A stretch of 64,000 bases of DNA from Maylandia zebra. Its lineage: Eukaryota > Chordata > Actinopteri > Cichliformes > Cichlidae. Where the stretch lies: positions 15,307,286 through 15,371,285 of the forward strand of contig NC_135176.1 in NCBI RefSeq assembly GCF_041146795.1. The letters are read 5' to 3'. Below, piece after piece: positions 42,580 through 52,881 of the stretch; within the stretch, counting starts at the first letter, position 1, and every line of letters starts with the position of its first letter. The notes under the pieces are model-generated. The model saw nothing but the letters and a program-made list of their open reading frames with translations. It was not told the origin of the DNA and did no database searches. Both the position numbers and the translations under genes were made by a program.

Positions 42580-45500
42580 ATGATGGCTGCTTCCACATGC
42601 AGTAAGAAAGGACAGGAACTCTCCAAGGCTGAGTACCTAAAACGTTATTTATCAGCCGACGATGATTCCCTGAAATCTAAAGGAAAGGCAAAAAAGAAGC
42701 GGCGCAAGGTTCCCGAGAAGGGGTGAGCCGGTGGCGACGGTTTAGTCGACTTTTGCCGCAGATTTAGCTGTATTTGTTAGCCGTTAAGCTAGTTAACGAC
42801 TCTGTTGTTGTGCAGCGCTGTTTTCCTCACTGCCTAATGTAATAACTTACTCGTGTTTACTTCTTTGATTCAAGACTTAAAATAGTGGACGATGACATAG
42901 ATTGGAAACAGATGGTCACACAGCAGACGGAGATTGAGGAAGAGGATGAAGAAGAAGCTCCGGTGGTAAGATGACGTTAGCTAGCTACCTGGCTAACCTG
43001 TCCATTCATTCAGTTGAAATGATTACGGAAACATATGCTATATACGCTCCTGTATATGAAGGGTTCTTTTAAACAATAAAAATGCGCCTGATGATTTGGG
43101 ACACCACTGGTCAGAGGGCCCGGTGGCGCCAGTGTCCGGCAGCCTCGCCTCTGTCAGTGCGCCCCAGGGCGGCTGTGGCTACAATTTAGCTTGTCATCAC
43201 CAGTGTGTGTGTGAATGGGTGGATGACTGAACGTGTAAAGCGCTATACAAATACAGGCCGTTTACTTAATGCTGAAATCTAATCTATTGTATTAAATGGG
43301 TATGCTTGTAGTTTGGGTAATTTTGTTATGTCAACAAGTTCTGTTTTAAAACTTAATCTTTTGTTAACTGTTCAGATTGCTGAGGTGATTGATGATCGAC
43401 CTGAGGAAGTGAAACAGATGGAAGTTTTTAGGACCAGCAACAGATGGAAAGTAATTGGAGGTAAATAAGAAGTCACAGAAGTAGGAGGGGATTTGTGCAA
43501 TATTAAGTTAAGACTGTTGTTTACTATAGTTTTACTTCCTCTCCTAAAAGTGGACCAAAATGATGACACAGAGGAAGGAAATGGAAAAGAACATCAAAGT
43601 ACAGAGGCTGGCTCATTAAGCAGAGGTCTACATGACTCACCCGAGTTGTCTTCAAAGAGAAGAGGACAGGATTCTCCTGTCAAAAAGACCCGGCATGACT
43701 CTCCAGATGTCTCACCTCTGAGGAGACGCCGGCATGACTCTCCAGACATCTCTCCACCAAAGAGAAGTCGGAAGTACTCTCCGGATGTCTCTCCTCACAG
43801 GACAAGACATCACGACTCTCCTGATGTCTCTCATCCCAGGAGAAGACATCATGACTCTCCAGATGTCTCTCCTCCCAAGAGAAGACATCACAACTCTCCA
43901 GATGTCTCTCCTCCCAAGAGAAGACGTCACGACTCTCCTGATGTCTCTCCTCCCAGGAGAAGACGTCACGACTCTCCTGATGTCTCTCCTCCCAGGAGAA
44001 GACGTCATGACTCTCCAGATGTCTCTCCTCCCAAGAGAAGACGTCACGACTCTCCAGATGTCTCTCCTCCCAGGAGAAGACGCCATGACTCCCCAGACTT
44101 GTCACCACCAAGACAGTGTTCAGGAAAGTCAGAAAAAATGCAAAGTAAAGGTGAGTGATCCATTTAAATTGTAAAGTGGAATCTGGTGTGGCATATGAAT
44201 AAAAGTAAAAAGCAGAGACCCATTTAACATGAGTTTTGAATTGAAATTTATTTTAAAGACATAGCTTGATCTAATAATAAATCTTTAATTTTTGTTCAAA
44301 AGGCATTACAAAATGAAAATTAACAAATTAACTGTGTCTTTGTCAGATTCAGCCTCCAACAAAAGCAAGCTCAGCTCATCCTTGTTAAGTAAAAAACGCT
44401 CACCGGATCCTCATCGGTCAGCGGTGGCTAAGAAGGGTCAGAATAGACATGATTCAGACTCGGATCCGTCTCCCCCGAGGAAAAGGCCCCTGAAGGGAAA
44501 CGCCTCAGACTCCGACCAATCTCCCCCAAGGAGGCCCTCAAAAACTAAACGGGGCTCAGACTCTGACCAGTCTCCACCCAGGGGGCAGCCACCGAGTGGA
44601 AGGGACTCGGATGGAGATTTGTCACCACCTCGTAGGCCAGGCCAGTCACAGGTAAGCAGACTGTGTTGGAACAAAGATTAATGTCAAATCTGATTTCACT
44701 CAAATGTTATTATATTTTTCAATTGTCTTTTTTTTTTTTTTATAACCAGGGCCAAAGGATGCTATCTGGTGGAAAGGCAGGCCTGGTTTCTGTGGACATT
44801 CTAAGGAAAGAGCAAGAGGAGAACAGACGCAGAGAAAAACACAATCAGCCACTTGAAGGTTTCATCAACTTTTCTCTCTTAAGATATTTTTACACCCATT
44901 GATTGAAGAGCTTCATACAGCTTTGCATCTCATTTCAGCTTATCATCTATATTGTTGTATTTTATTTAGTCCTAAAATTAAATAATGAAGTTTCTACATA
45001 CTTACCCATTCATCCCCTTTGACCAGATGAATCGCGTAACGCTCAGACGATTTTCAGAGACAAAAGTGGCAAAAGGAGGGATCTGGATTCAGAGAGAAAT
45101 GAACAGAAAAAGAAAGCTGGTGAAAAAGCGGCAAGAGACGAGAAATACGCTCAGTGGGGAAAAGGGTAAATGTGCATGATCATTTCAAATATCACAGTTT
45201 ATGTGATTATATCCACATAAAAAATTATAAAAGTGGTTCAATGGTTTATGTTAAAATGTATGTATAGGTTGGCACAGAGCCAGATGCATCAGCAGAAACT
45301 TGAGGACGCGCTGCACGAAGCCCAGAAGCCACTGGCACGTCACCGTGACGATGAGGATCTTGACCGCATGTTGAGAGAACAGGAAAGAGAAGGCGATCCT
45401 ATGGCTGCAATGCTCAGGCGTAAAAAGGACCGTGGCACAAAAACACAAGGTGTTTAACATTATATATTTTTTATTTTATTTATGACTTTATTTTATTTCA

Positions 45501-46008
45501 CCAGGTCAATCCTTGTAAGAAGCTTTTAAATAGCAGCAGTTTTGCTTTTGCTACTGTTTGTATTTTTATTTATTTGTATGTTTGTTTTGATTTTTTGTAG
45601 AGAAACCTCGATATAAAGGCCCTGCTCCACCTCCAAACCGGTTCAATATTCCACCGGGGTACCGCTGGGACGGAGTTGACAGGTAGAGTTTGTGCATCGG
45701 TGACAGAGGAAAACTGTTGAGGACAGAACTGTAGTTTAATATTGAATGTTTTTAATACACACATCAGTTTGTCATTTTGCACATTAATGGTAAAGAAATT
45801 GTGATCATTTTTTTCCACGTCTATATTAAATTTGCGCCTAATTGAATGGATTGTCTTTGGCCTTTTAGCTTGTCGTATCATAATTAATAGGGTTATTTTA
45901 TTTGTGTCTTGCAGGTCAAATGGTTTTGAACAGAAACGCTACCAGAGGATGGCAGATAAAAAGGCTGTGCAGGAAGCGGCCTATAAATGGAGTGTGGAGG
46001 ATATGTAA
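42580..46008 (+). CDS. bud13: BUD13 homolog, RES-complex pre-mRNA splicing factor
   Basis: Ten coding exons: 42580-42722, 42875-42965, 43376-43460, 43551-44150, 44347-44651, 44750-44858, 45027-45165, 45268-45449, 45601-45682, 45915-46008 (1,830 nt, 609 residues). All junctions are GT-AG and in phase. The N-terminus reads [14 protein letters not shown], then [12 protein letters not shown] and [13 protein letters not shown]. Exon 4 is an Arg/Ser/Pro repeat of [12 protein letters not shown] type; exon 5 continues with SDSDQSPPR repeats. The conserved Bud13 C-terminus follows: [68 protein letters not shown] and YKWSVEDM. In other species BUD13, with RBMX2/Snu17 and SNIP1/Pml1, forms the RES complex that supports spliceosome activation in the nucleus. 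Two ATGs (42580, 42583) are in frame; the first is used here. Intron 2 holds a SINE-like repeat. Confidence 0.93.
43130..43272 (+). mobile_element. SINE-like repeat in BUD13 intron 2
   Basis: ggcagcctcgcctctgtcag...ggcggctgtggctacaa...ccatcaccagtgtgtg-type sequence and gggtggatgactgaacg ending aagcgctatacaaatacagg is a frequent short teleost repeat. Compared with the copy at 63583-63735 it lacks about 30 bp between two near-identical aaagcgct motifs. Confidence 0.65.
43690..44105 (+). repeat. Coding tandem repeat in BUD13 exon 4
   Basis: About 12 units of 33-36 bp encoding variants of [12 protein letters not shown]. The right-hand units are nearly identical at the nucleotide level (agacgtcacgactctcc...), showing recent homogenisation, while the left ones are diverged ([12 protein letters not shown]). 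The length is a multiple of three throughout. Confidence 0.9.
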
Positions 46009-46135
46009 AGGCTTTCAGAAAATGATGAATCTGGAGCAGAGCTAAAGAGCACACCTGCTCAACCTTTATGTATAATTGTTATGCTGTTAGAACAACAAGA
46101 CTAGATGCATCTACGCAGCAAAAGTTCTTTTTTTA

Positions 46136-46141
46136 AATAAA
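46136..46141 (+). terminator. bud13: Polyadenylation signal of BUD13
   Basis: AATAAA 128 bp after the stop codon, following a T-rich tract. Confidence 0.65.
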
Positions 46142-46780
46142 CTACATAGAAGAATTTGTTTCACCTTTCCAAACCCTTTTGATACTGTACCATGTGTATC
46201 AGATGGAACTGTACAGAAAAATGAAGTGAAGCATGTTCACAATTTTTGTAAGAAGTTATTCACCGTGGAGCAGAAGCTGTTGTGGTTTCAGCGTTTTATT
46301 AAAGAATGTTTTTGTAATGCATTGTCCCAAGAGTGTTCAGGCACCTGTAACTTGGATAGCATTTGACATTCAGTCTTTTTAGATAATTTTATACACTTAC
46401 CACCCATTTTATTAGGCAACAGTAACTCAAATAACCGCTTGTTACAACCAACATATTTTGGTCCTGGACATAGAAATAGAGACATGTCCCTCATGACTCC
46501 AAAATGAAACGTAGTGCACAGCAACCAAATGCTGAAAGAGAGTGTCCACAGCTGACTGTCGATGGTATGGTATAGCTGTGAGGGTTTTGTGTACAAGATA
46601 AATGCACATTTGAGAGTTCTGTGGTGTAGCTAAAAAAGACTGACCTACAGAGATGTGAAAAAAGCGGCATTCAAATAAGTCATTCCTTGCCATATTAATC
46701 AGGGAGTGCATACACTGACAGGATGCTGTGACTCTCACAGTGAGGGAATCAGGTTGGGCTCTAATATTTTTTCTAGCAAT
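46142..46780. other. Intergenic; Tc1-like fragment at 46395-46450
   Basis: The piece acttaccacccattttatta followed by ggcaacagtaactcaaataa and ccgcttgttacaacca combines a Tc1-like terminus with an internal block shared with 12091-12130, so it is an internally deleted relic. The rest is unassigned. Confidence 0.5.
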
Positions 46781-46785
46781 GTCCG

Positions 46786-47129
46786 TGTTCTGAAGGCAGG
46801 ACTGTGATGCAGTTTTCTGCCTCGCCACTAGAGGGCGCGGCCGTTTTGTGAGTAATGTTTGACTGGGATGGAAAATGGTGTTCATGAAGGCAGTGTGAAT
46901 CACAAGTTATGCTCGGGAGCAGTTTATGTGGGTTCAATGAGAGTGTGCGTCCATAAGACTGAACCACACACACACACATACCCACACCCACGCTAAATCT
47001 GCCATTAAAGAGCTGAACGATCATCCCCTGTCCTCGTTAATTTCTGGAGGGTCATAGTGGCACTTGACCTGTGCACACCCTGCGATCACCACCGTAGAAC
47101 TGAACCTCATATCAGAAATCATCATAACA
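46786..47129 (+). repeat. Left LTR of BEL/Pao element
   Basis: 344 bp, TG...CA ends, same as 52882-53225. It contains an (AC)n stretch and an attaaag motif near 47001 that may be part of the promoter or polyadenylation region; this is not resolved. Confidence 0.93.
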
Positions 47130-47133
47130 AAAT

Positions 47134-47147
47134 TGGTCCTTCGAGCC
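47134..47147 (+). other. Primer-binding site, complementary to tRNA-Tyr 3' end
   Basis: TGGTCCTTCGAGCC starts 5 nt after the LTR. Its complement GGCTCGAAGGACCA equals, from memory, the 3' end of vertebrate tRNA-Tyr including CCA, so reverse transcription is probably primed by that tRNA. Confidence 0.75.
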
Positions 47148-47170
47148 AGATAGGTGATTACAGAGTGAAG

Positions 47171-50100
47171 ATGGATTATGACCCCCAGAGAGCAGGTGCA
47201 CGTCCACGGAGGGCTGTGCGACCACCAGGATGGATGACTCAGTATGAAGGCTACACACTGCCACCCACTGCTACATTGGAGCAACAGCAGACTAGAGAGG
47301 GATACGCCAAGATGACGCCCCTCACCCAGACTCCTGGTTCTATTGGAGCTGCAGGACAGACTCCAGTGTCATCCAGCATCCCTCAGGAGTTCATGAACAT
47401 TGTGCAGCAACTGCAGAAGGACAACAGGCAACTTCAGATGATGGTAGGAGACATGAGGAGGCAGATGGATCGTAATGTCAGCACGTTGGAATCCACCCGC
47501 TTACGTTCTGCCCAGCAACCAGGGGGCTACATTTCAGCTGATAACACTTGGGTCTCCACACCTCTAACTACACAGCCTTTTCCCCTGAGACCAGAGCAGC
47601 ACAATATATCCTACACACAGGATGCAGCTGAAGAATGGCCAGTACCACCACCTCCAGTTTTTCTCCCAAGAGATCATCCTGATCTACCAGAGGTACAGTC
47701 TGTTCCACCTCCACCGCTACCAGCCATTGCACAAGAGCTTAGCCAACGCTTACAAGAGCTACAGTTACAGCAACCCTCAGCCACTGAAGCTCCTGAGTTT
47801 CAGCCTCGTGCGCCACAGTCCACCCCCTTATCTCAATCACTAGCTGGACCTAGTTTCGACGCGAACATGCTCCCCCCAGAACAAGTGCTGGCTCCCACTA
47901 CAGCCATAGGTGTAAAGGAGAAGACCTACAGAGGACCATCGCCCTCCATCCCAGAGTTCACGCAGGGTGATCCCAGGCAGTTTGCTAGATTAAGGCTTGC
48001 CCTAGACAATATTCTCCCCTTTGATGCAACGGAGAGGTTCAAATATCAGGTCTTATGTGACCACCTTAAATTTGAGGAAGCTCTTTTAATTGCTGACTCC
48101 TACAGTAACTCACCTCACCCCTACTCTGACACGATGGCCTCGCTCATTAAACATTACGGTCAGCCGCACCAGCTGTCACTGCAGAGGATAGCAGAGCTTA
48201 TGGATGAGCCCAGCATCCGCCCAGGTGACACAACTGGATTCAGAAGGTTTGCACTGAGAGTCCGTGCTCTGGTCGGCATGTTAGAGCAACTTGGGGAAGA
48301 TGGACACATAGAGCTGCAATGCGGGTCTCATGTTGCTAGACTGACACGAAAGCTACCCCAAGACCTACGTGCTGCTTTCCGCCGCTACCTTTACCCACAG
48401 AAAGATGGAATACCATCATTGAGAGACTTTGCAGAGTGGCTGGAGTATGAGCTGGTCATTCAAGAGGGCGGAGATCACACAGAGAAGGTAGAGGAGAGCT
48501 CGAGAGCCAGGAGCAGCATGAAAAGAGATAAACGAGCCACCAAAAGGACTACCACCGTGCTGCATGGTGCAACACACAACACTGCCCCCCAAAGGTCCTC
48601 AGCCACAACCCCTTCCACTTCTGAGGTCCAAGACAAGCACACAGCTTATTGTCCATATTGTAATAACACTCTGCACTTCCTAGATCAATGTGTCAACTTC
48701 AAGATGCTGACTAAGGAGCAGAAATCAACTTGGATTAAGTCCAACAATCGCTGCTGGCGTTGTGGGCGGCACCACCAGGCCGCTCAGTGTCGACTTAAAG
48801 TGCAGTGTAAGACATGCAGGGGAAAACACCTAGAGGCCCTGCATGAAGTGAATCTCAGACCTGCTGCACCCAATCCACCAATGGAACACGTCGCTGAGCT
48901 GGGGAGTAAACCATCTACTGAGGTACTTTATCTAGACCGGCGTGCTGGCTGTAGCCAAGTACTTCTGAAGATAACCAAAGTGCTGCTGCAGAACGGTGAG
49001 CACACCCTGGAGACATTCGCCATATTGGATGATGGATCTGAGAGGACGATCCTTCTCCCTGAGGCCACTCAAAGACTGCAGTTACAGGGCACGGCAGAGA
49101 GTCTTACTCTACGTACGGTGAGACAAGGATTGAGAACCTTGCATGGCGCATCAGTGACAGTCAAAGTCTCCCCTGCCAGCCAACCATCCAGAACATTCAC
49201 CATTGAGAGAGCCTTCACAGCAGATGACCTAGGCTTGGCTGAACATTCCTACCCTGTGAAGGCACTTCAACAGAAATATAGACACTTGAGAAGGCTTCCC
49301 TTGCAGCCCTTCACAAATGCCCAGCCACTCCTTCTGATCGGCTCTGACTGTCCTCACCTAGTAACGCCCATCAAACCTGTGCGCCTAGGCTTACCTGGAG
49401 GACCAGCTGCAGTCAAGACTAGACTTGGTTGGGTACTACAGGGACCAATCCCCTCCCTTAAGCACTCTGCTCAACCACAACAGTGCCTCTTCCTCTCAAC
49501 TGCCTCTCCTCAATCAGAGCTTCATAGTCAAGTAGAGAGGCTTTGGCAACTTGACACTCTCCCATATCGAAGTGAGAAACTAGTGACACGGTCTCGGAGG
49601 GAAGAGCAAGCTATGAGGCTTTTGGAGGCAAAGACGACAAGACTGAATGTCGAGGGAGTAAACAGATGTTCAACTCCCCTTCTGCGTGTCAGTGATATGC
49701 CTACACTCCGGGTGCCACCTGAAGCAGTACTCCCCAATCTACGTGGCACGGAGAAGCGCCTCAGTCGAGACCCAGAGAAGGCTAAAGCTTATCAAGCGGA
49801 GATGGCAAAGTTGATAGCAGCAGGCTATGTCAGAGAAATCAGTGAGGAGGAAATGAGGGCCTCCACAGAATCATGGTTCATCCCCCACCACATGGTGACA
49901 CACAACGGAAAGAACCGTGTGGTGTTTAATTGCTCATTCACCTATAGGGATCAGAACCTCAACGAGCTGCTTTTACCAGGCCCGAACCTGGGGGCCTCTC
50001 TTCTTGGTGTGCTGCTACGCTTCAGAGAACGCTCCATCGCAGTTAGCAGTGATATCAAGGGGATGTTCCACCAGGTGAGACTACTGCCTGAGGACCGGCC

Positions 50101-52840
50101 ACTACTACGTTTCCTCTGGCGCGATCTGCAACGAGACACCCATCCCAAGGTGTATGAATGGCAGGTGCTCCCCTTTGGGACAACATGCTCACCGTGCTGT
50201 GCAATTTATGCACTCCAGCGACACGTCCATGACCCCAGTGACCAGGGAGATGACGTGCGTGACTCCATTGAGAAGAATTTTTATGTTGACAACTGGTTAC
50301 AGAGCTTCTCTTCTCCAGATGTGGCCACAGAGGTTGTGGACAAACTACGGTCACTATTATCGGAGGGAGGATTTGAGCTCAGACAGTGGGCCAGCAGCAC
50401 CCCAGATCTCATCAGCCATCTACCAAAGGAAATAAGATCAGAGAGCAGCGTACAGTGGCTGAATCAAACTGATATGGACCCTCAAGAACCTGCTCTAGGT
50501 TTGCGCTGGATGTGCTGCTCTGACACTCTGCACTACAAGTCCATGCAGTTGGAGAGGAATCCTCCTACCATGAGAAACATCTACCGGGTTCTGGCGAGTC
50601 AGTATGACCCACTAGGGTTTCTCGTCCCCTTCACAACGAGGGCGAAGGTACTAGTCCAGCAGCTGTGGGACAAAAAGCGTGAGTGGGATGACCCCCTGTT
50701 ACCAAGTGACCTGCTCTCGGCATGGAACGAATGGGAGGGTGAGCTGCAACATCTGGACGACATTAGTCTACAACGTTGTTATGTAAGCCCAGAGCTGGAC
50801 AAATCTGACAGTAGGCGTGAGTTGCACATCTTCTGCGATGCATCTCAACAAGCATATGGAAGCGTTGCCTACCTACGGACGGAAGATGCTGCTGGAAAGG
50901 TGGAAGTTGCTTTCCTGACTGCCCGCTCTAGGGTGGCCCCTAAACGGCAGATGTCCATGCCACGTCTGGAACTATGTGCAGCCTTGACTGGAGCTCAACT
51001 TGCTAGCCTGCTGACCAAAGAGCTCACCCTACCACTATGCAGAGTGGTGTTATGGACAGACTCCACCACTGTCCTAACATGGATCCAGTCAGAGTCCTGT
51101 CATTTCAAGGTGTTCGTGGGAACTCGGATAGCTGAAATCCAGGAACTGACAGACAGCCAGTCTTGGCGTTATGTGACAACATATGACAATCCGGCAGATG
51201 ATCTAACTAGGGGTAAAAGGCTACAAGACCTCACAGTCCAGTCCCGGTGGGCATGTGGGCCCCCGTTTCTGCAGCTACATCGAGACCAGTGGCCAGAGCA
51301 CCCAGCCACACCATGTACAGACTTTGCTGAGGAGCAGCGTAAACCAATAACTTGCTTAGCTGTGTCTACTGACTCTATCTCCCTGCCTGATGCACAGCAG
51401 TTTACCAGTTTTAGCAAGCTTTTGGAAGAAACAGCCAGGTGCCTTCACGGGGCGGCTGGTGACAATCTCACATCAGAGAACTACAAGGAGGCTGAGCTTA
51501 TTCTGCTGAGAGCTGCTCAGAAAGACAGTTTCCCTGATGAGATCCAGTGCCTGACCACTGGGAAACCAGTTCTCTCATCCAGCCGTCTGTTTTGCCTAGA
51601 CCCGGAATTTGATAAGTCGCTTCAACTCATAAGAGTAGGTGGTCGTCTCAGACGATGCCATGATTTGGAAGCTGCTGTGATACATCCAGTAGTATTGGAC
51701 CCTAAACATCCAGTCACCAGACTACTCATCCGACAGGCTGACAGTGATTTGAAACACCCAGGAGCAGAGAGATTGTTTGCAGAGTTGAGAAGGAAATACT
51801 GGATTCTTCGCGGCCGTGAAGCCGTAAGAAGCGAACAGCGCTCCTGCCCTGAGTGCCAAAAATGGAGAGCCCAACCTGCCAACCCAAAGATGGCTGACCT
51901 TCCCCTTGCACGCCTACGATTACATCAGCCAGCCTTCTTCTCAACAGGCATCGACTGCTTTGGGCCAATGCAGGTGAAAGTTGGTCGGAGAAATGAAAAA
52001 CGCTGGGGCCTGCTCTTCAAATGCTTGACGACTCGTGCCATTCATATTGAGGTGTTGTCTAGTATCAACACCGACTCATTTCTAATGGCATTAAGAAGAT
52101 TTGTCTCTCGTCGTGGGAAACCAGCTGAGATACTGTGTGACCAGGGAACAAATTTCCGAGGTGGGGATCGGGAGCTCCAGGAAACTTTCAAAGCCCTGCA
52201 TCCCTCTTTACAAGGCAAGTTAGCAGAGCAGCAGATCAAGTTTCGATTTAACCCTCCCAGTTCTCCCCACTTTGGAGGATCCTGGGAGCGAGAGATCAGG
52301 TCCATAAAGGCAGCTCTGGCCTCCACATTGGGCTCACAGGTTGTAAAAGAGGAAATACTCCAAACAGTGTTGATCGAGATCGAGGGAATACTCAACTCGA
52401 AACCTTTGGGGTACGTGTCATCAGACGTGGCTGACCCAGACCCCATTACCCCAAATTTGTTGCTGATGGGGCGGCTAGACCCTTCCCTACCCCAAGTGAT
52501 ATACCACGACTCAGAGCTCATTGGACGACGATCATGGAGGACCTGTCAGGTGTTATCCGATCGCTTCTGGACACAGTTCATACGCCACTACCTGCCTACA
52601 CTGCAGACACGGTCAAAGTGGCAGAAAGACACTGCTCCGATCCAGCTGGGCACTGTGGTGATGATAGTGGATCCCCATCTTCCCAGAGCATCATGGCCTG
52701 TTGGGAAGATCAACAGGGTATTCCCCGGAGCTGATGGTTTGATCCGATCTGCAGAAGTGGACGTAAAGGACCGTACCTACGTACGCCCAGTGAGCCGCCT
52801 TATTCGACTACCTGCAGTACCAGAACAAAATGGACAGTAA
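47171..52840 (+). CDS. BEL/Pao Gag-Pol polyprotein, 1889 residues
   Basis: The single frame is open from 47057, inside the LTR; the ATG at 47171 (MDYDPQRAGARPRR), after the primer-binding site, is the likelier start. Gag spans about residues 1-600, with a PSIPEFTQGDPRQFARL segment and two Cys/His knuckles (CPYC...; CWRCGRHHQAAQC). The aspartic protease motif FAILDDGSE is near residue 620. The RT has VVFNCS, SSDIKGMFHQV and LPFGTTCSP; its active box is YVDN (residues about 1038-1041) rather than YVDD. RNase H shows HIFCDASQQAYG and LWTDSTTVL. Integrase has an H-H-C-C head (HPGAERLF...CPECQKW) and core residues in GIDCFG, CDQGTNF and SWEREIRS. The C-terminal block (PNLLLMGRLDPS, WPVGKINRVFPG) is the domain usually fused to Pao integrases. 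No frameshift or stop interrupts it. Confidence 0.92.
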   Translation: MDYDPQRAGARPRRAVRPPGWMTQYEGYTLPPTATLEQQQTREGYAKMTPLTQTPGSIGAAGQTPVSSSIPQEFMNIVQQLQKDNRQLQMMVGDMRRQMDRNVSTLESTRLRSAQQPGGYISADNTWVSTPLTTQPFPLRPEQHNISYTQDAAEEWPVPPPPVFLPRDHPDLPEVQSVPPPPLPAIAQELSQRLQELQLQQPSATEAPEFQPRAPQSTPLSQSLAGPSFDANMLPPEQVLAPTTAIGVKEKTYRGPSPSIPEFTQGDPRQFARLRLALDNILPFDATERFKYQVLCDHLKFEEALLIADSYSNSPHPYSDTMASLIKHYGQPHQLSLQRIAELMDEPSIRPGDTTGFRRFALRVRALVGMLEQLGEDGHIELQCGSHVARLTRKLPQDLRAAFRRYLYPQKDGIPSLRDFAEWLEYELVIQEGGDHTEKVEESSRARSSMKRDKRATKRTTTVLHGATHNTAPQRSSATTPSTSEVQDKHTAYCPYCNNTLHFLDQCVNFKMLTKEQKSTWIKSNNRCWRCGRHHQAAQCRLKVQCKTCRGKHLEALHEVNLRPAAPNPPMEHVAELGSKPSTEVLYLDRRAGCSQVLLKITKVLLQNGEHTLETFAILDDGSERTILLPEATQRLQLQGTAESLTLRTVRQGLRTLHGASVTVKVSPASQPSRTFTIERAFTADDLGLAEHSYPVKALQQKYRHLRRLPLQPFTNAQPLLLIGSDCPHLVTPIKPVRLGLPGGPAAVKTRLGWVLQGPIPSLKHSAQPQQCLFLSTASPQSELHSQVERLWQLDTLPYRSEKLVTRSRREEQAMRLLEAKTTRLNVEGVNRCSTPLLRVSDMPTLRVPPEAVLPNLRGTEKRLSRDPEKAKAYQAEMAKLIAAGYVREISEEEMRASTESWFIPHHMVTHNGKNRVVFNCSFTYRDQNLNELLLPGPNLGASLLGVLLRFRERSIAVSSDIKGMFHQVRLLPEDRPLLRFLWRDLQRDTHPKVYEWQVLPFGTTCSPCCAIYALQRHVHDPSDQGDDVRDSIEKNFYVDNWLQSFSSPDVATEVVDKLRSLLSEGGFELRQWASSTPDLISHLPKEIRSESSVQWLNQTDMDPQEPALGLRWMCCSDTLHYKSMQLERNPPTMRNIYRVLASQYDPLGFLVPFTTRAKVLVQQLWDKKREWDDPLLPSDLLSAWNEWEGELQHLDDISLQRCYVSPELDKSDSRRELHIFCDASQQAYGSVAYLRTEDAAGKVEVAFLTARSRVAPKRQMSMPRLELCAALTGAQLASLLTKELTLPLCRVVLWTDSTTVLTWIQSESCHFKVFVGTRIAEIQELTDSQSWRYVTTYDNPADDLTRGKRLQDLTVQSRWACGPPFLQLHRDQWPEHPATPCTDFAEEQRKPITCLAVSTDSISLPDAQQFTSFSKLLEETARCLHGAAGDNLTSENYKEAELILLRAAQKDSFPDEIQCLTTGKPVLSSSRLFCLDPEFDKSLQLIRVGGRLRRCHDLEAAVIHPVVLDPKHPVTRLLIRQADSDLKHPGAERLFAELRRKYWILRGREAVRSEQRSCPECQKWRAQPANPKMADLPLARLRLHQPAFFSTGIDCFGPMQVKVGRRNEKRWGLLFKCLTTRAIHIEVLSSINTDSFLMALRRFVSRRGKPAEILCDQGTNFRGGDRELQETFKALHPSLQGKLAEQQIKFRFNPPSSPHFGGSWEREIRSIKAALASTLGSQVVKEEILQTVLIEIEGILNSKPLGYVSSDVADPDPITPNLLLMGRLDPSLPQVIYHDSELIGRRSWRTCQVLSDRFWTQFIRHYLPTLQTRSKWQKDTAPIQLGTVVMIVDPHLPRASWPVGKINRVFPGADGLIRSAEVDVKDRTYVRPVSRLIRLPAVPEQNGQ

Positions 52841-52872
52841 ATGACATTCTGCAAACTTGCGAGGGCAAGTTT

Positions 52873-52881
52873 GGGGGCGGC
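52873..52881 (+). other. Polypurine tract of BEL/Pao element
   Basis: gggggcggc directly precedes the right LTR at 52882, the place where plus-strand synthesis is primed. Confidence 0.6.

Noticed and set aside
43680-44174. Long ORFs on the opposite strand and in another frame over BUD13 exon 4
   Set aside because: The tandem repeat has a period divisible by three, which keeps several frames open. Only the [12 protein letters not shown] frame has splice-phase and homology support.
47057-47170. Upstream in-frame ATG of the BEL/Pao polyprotein inside the LTR
   Set aside because: It precedes the primer-binding site; the ATG at 47171 is the more sensible start. The actual start is not proven.
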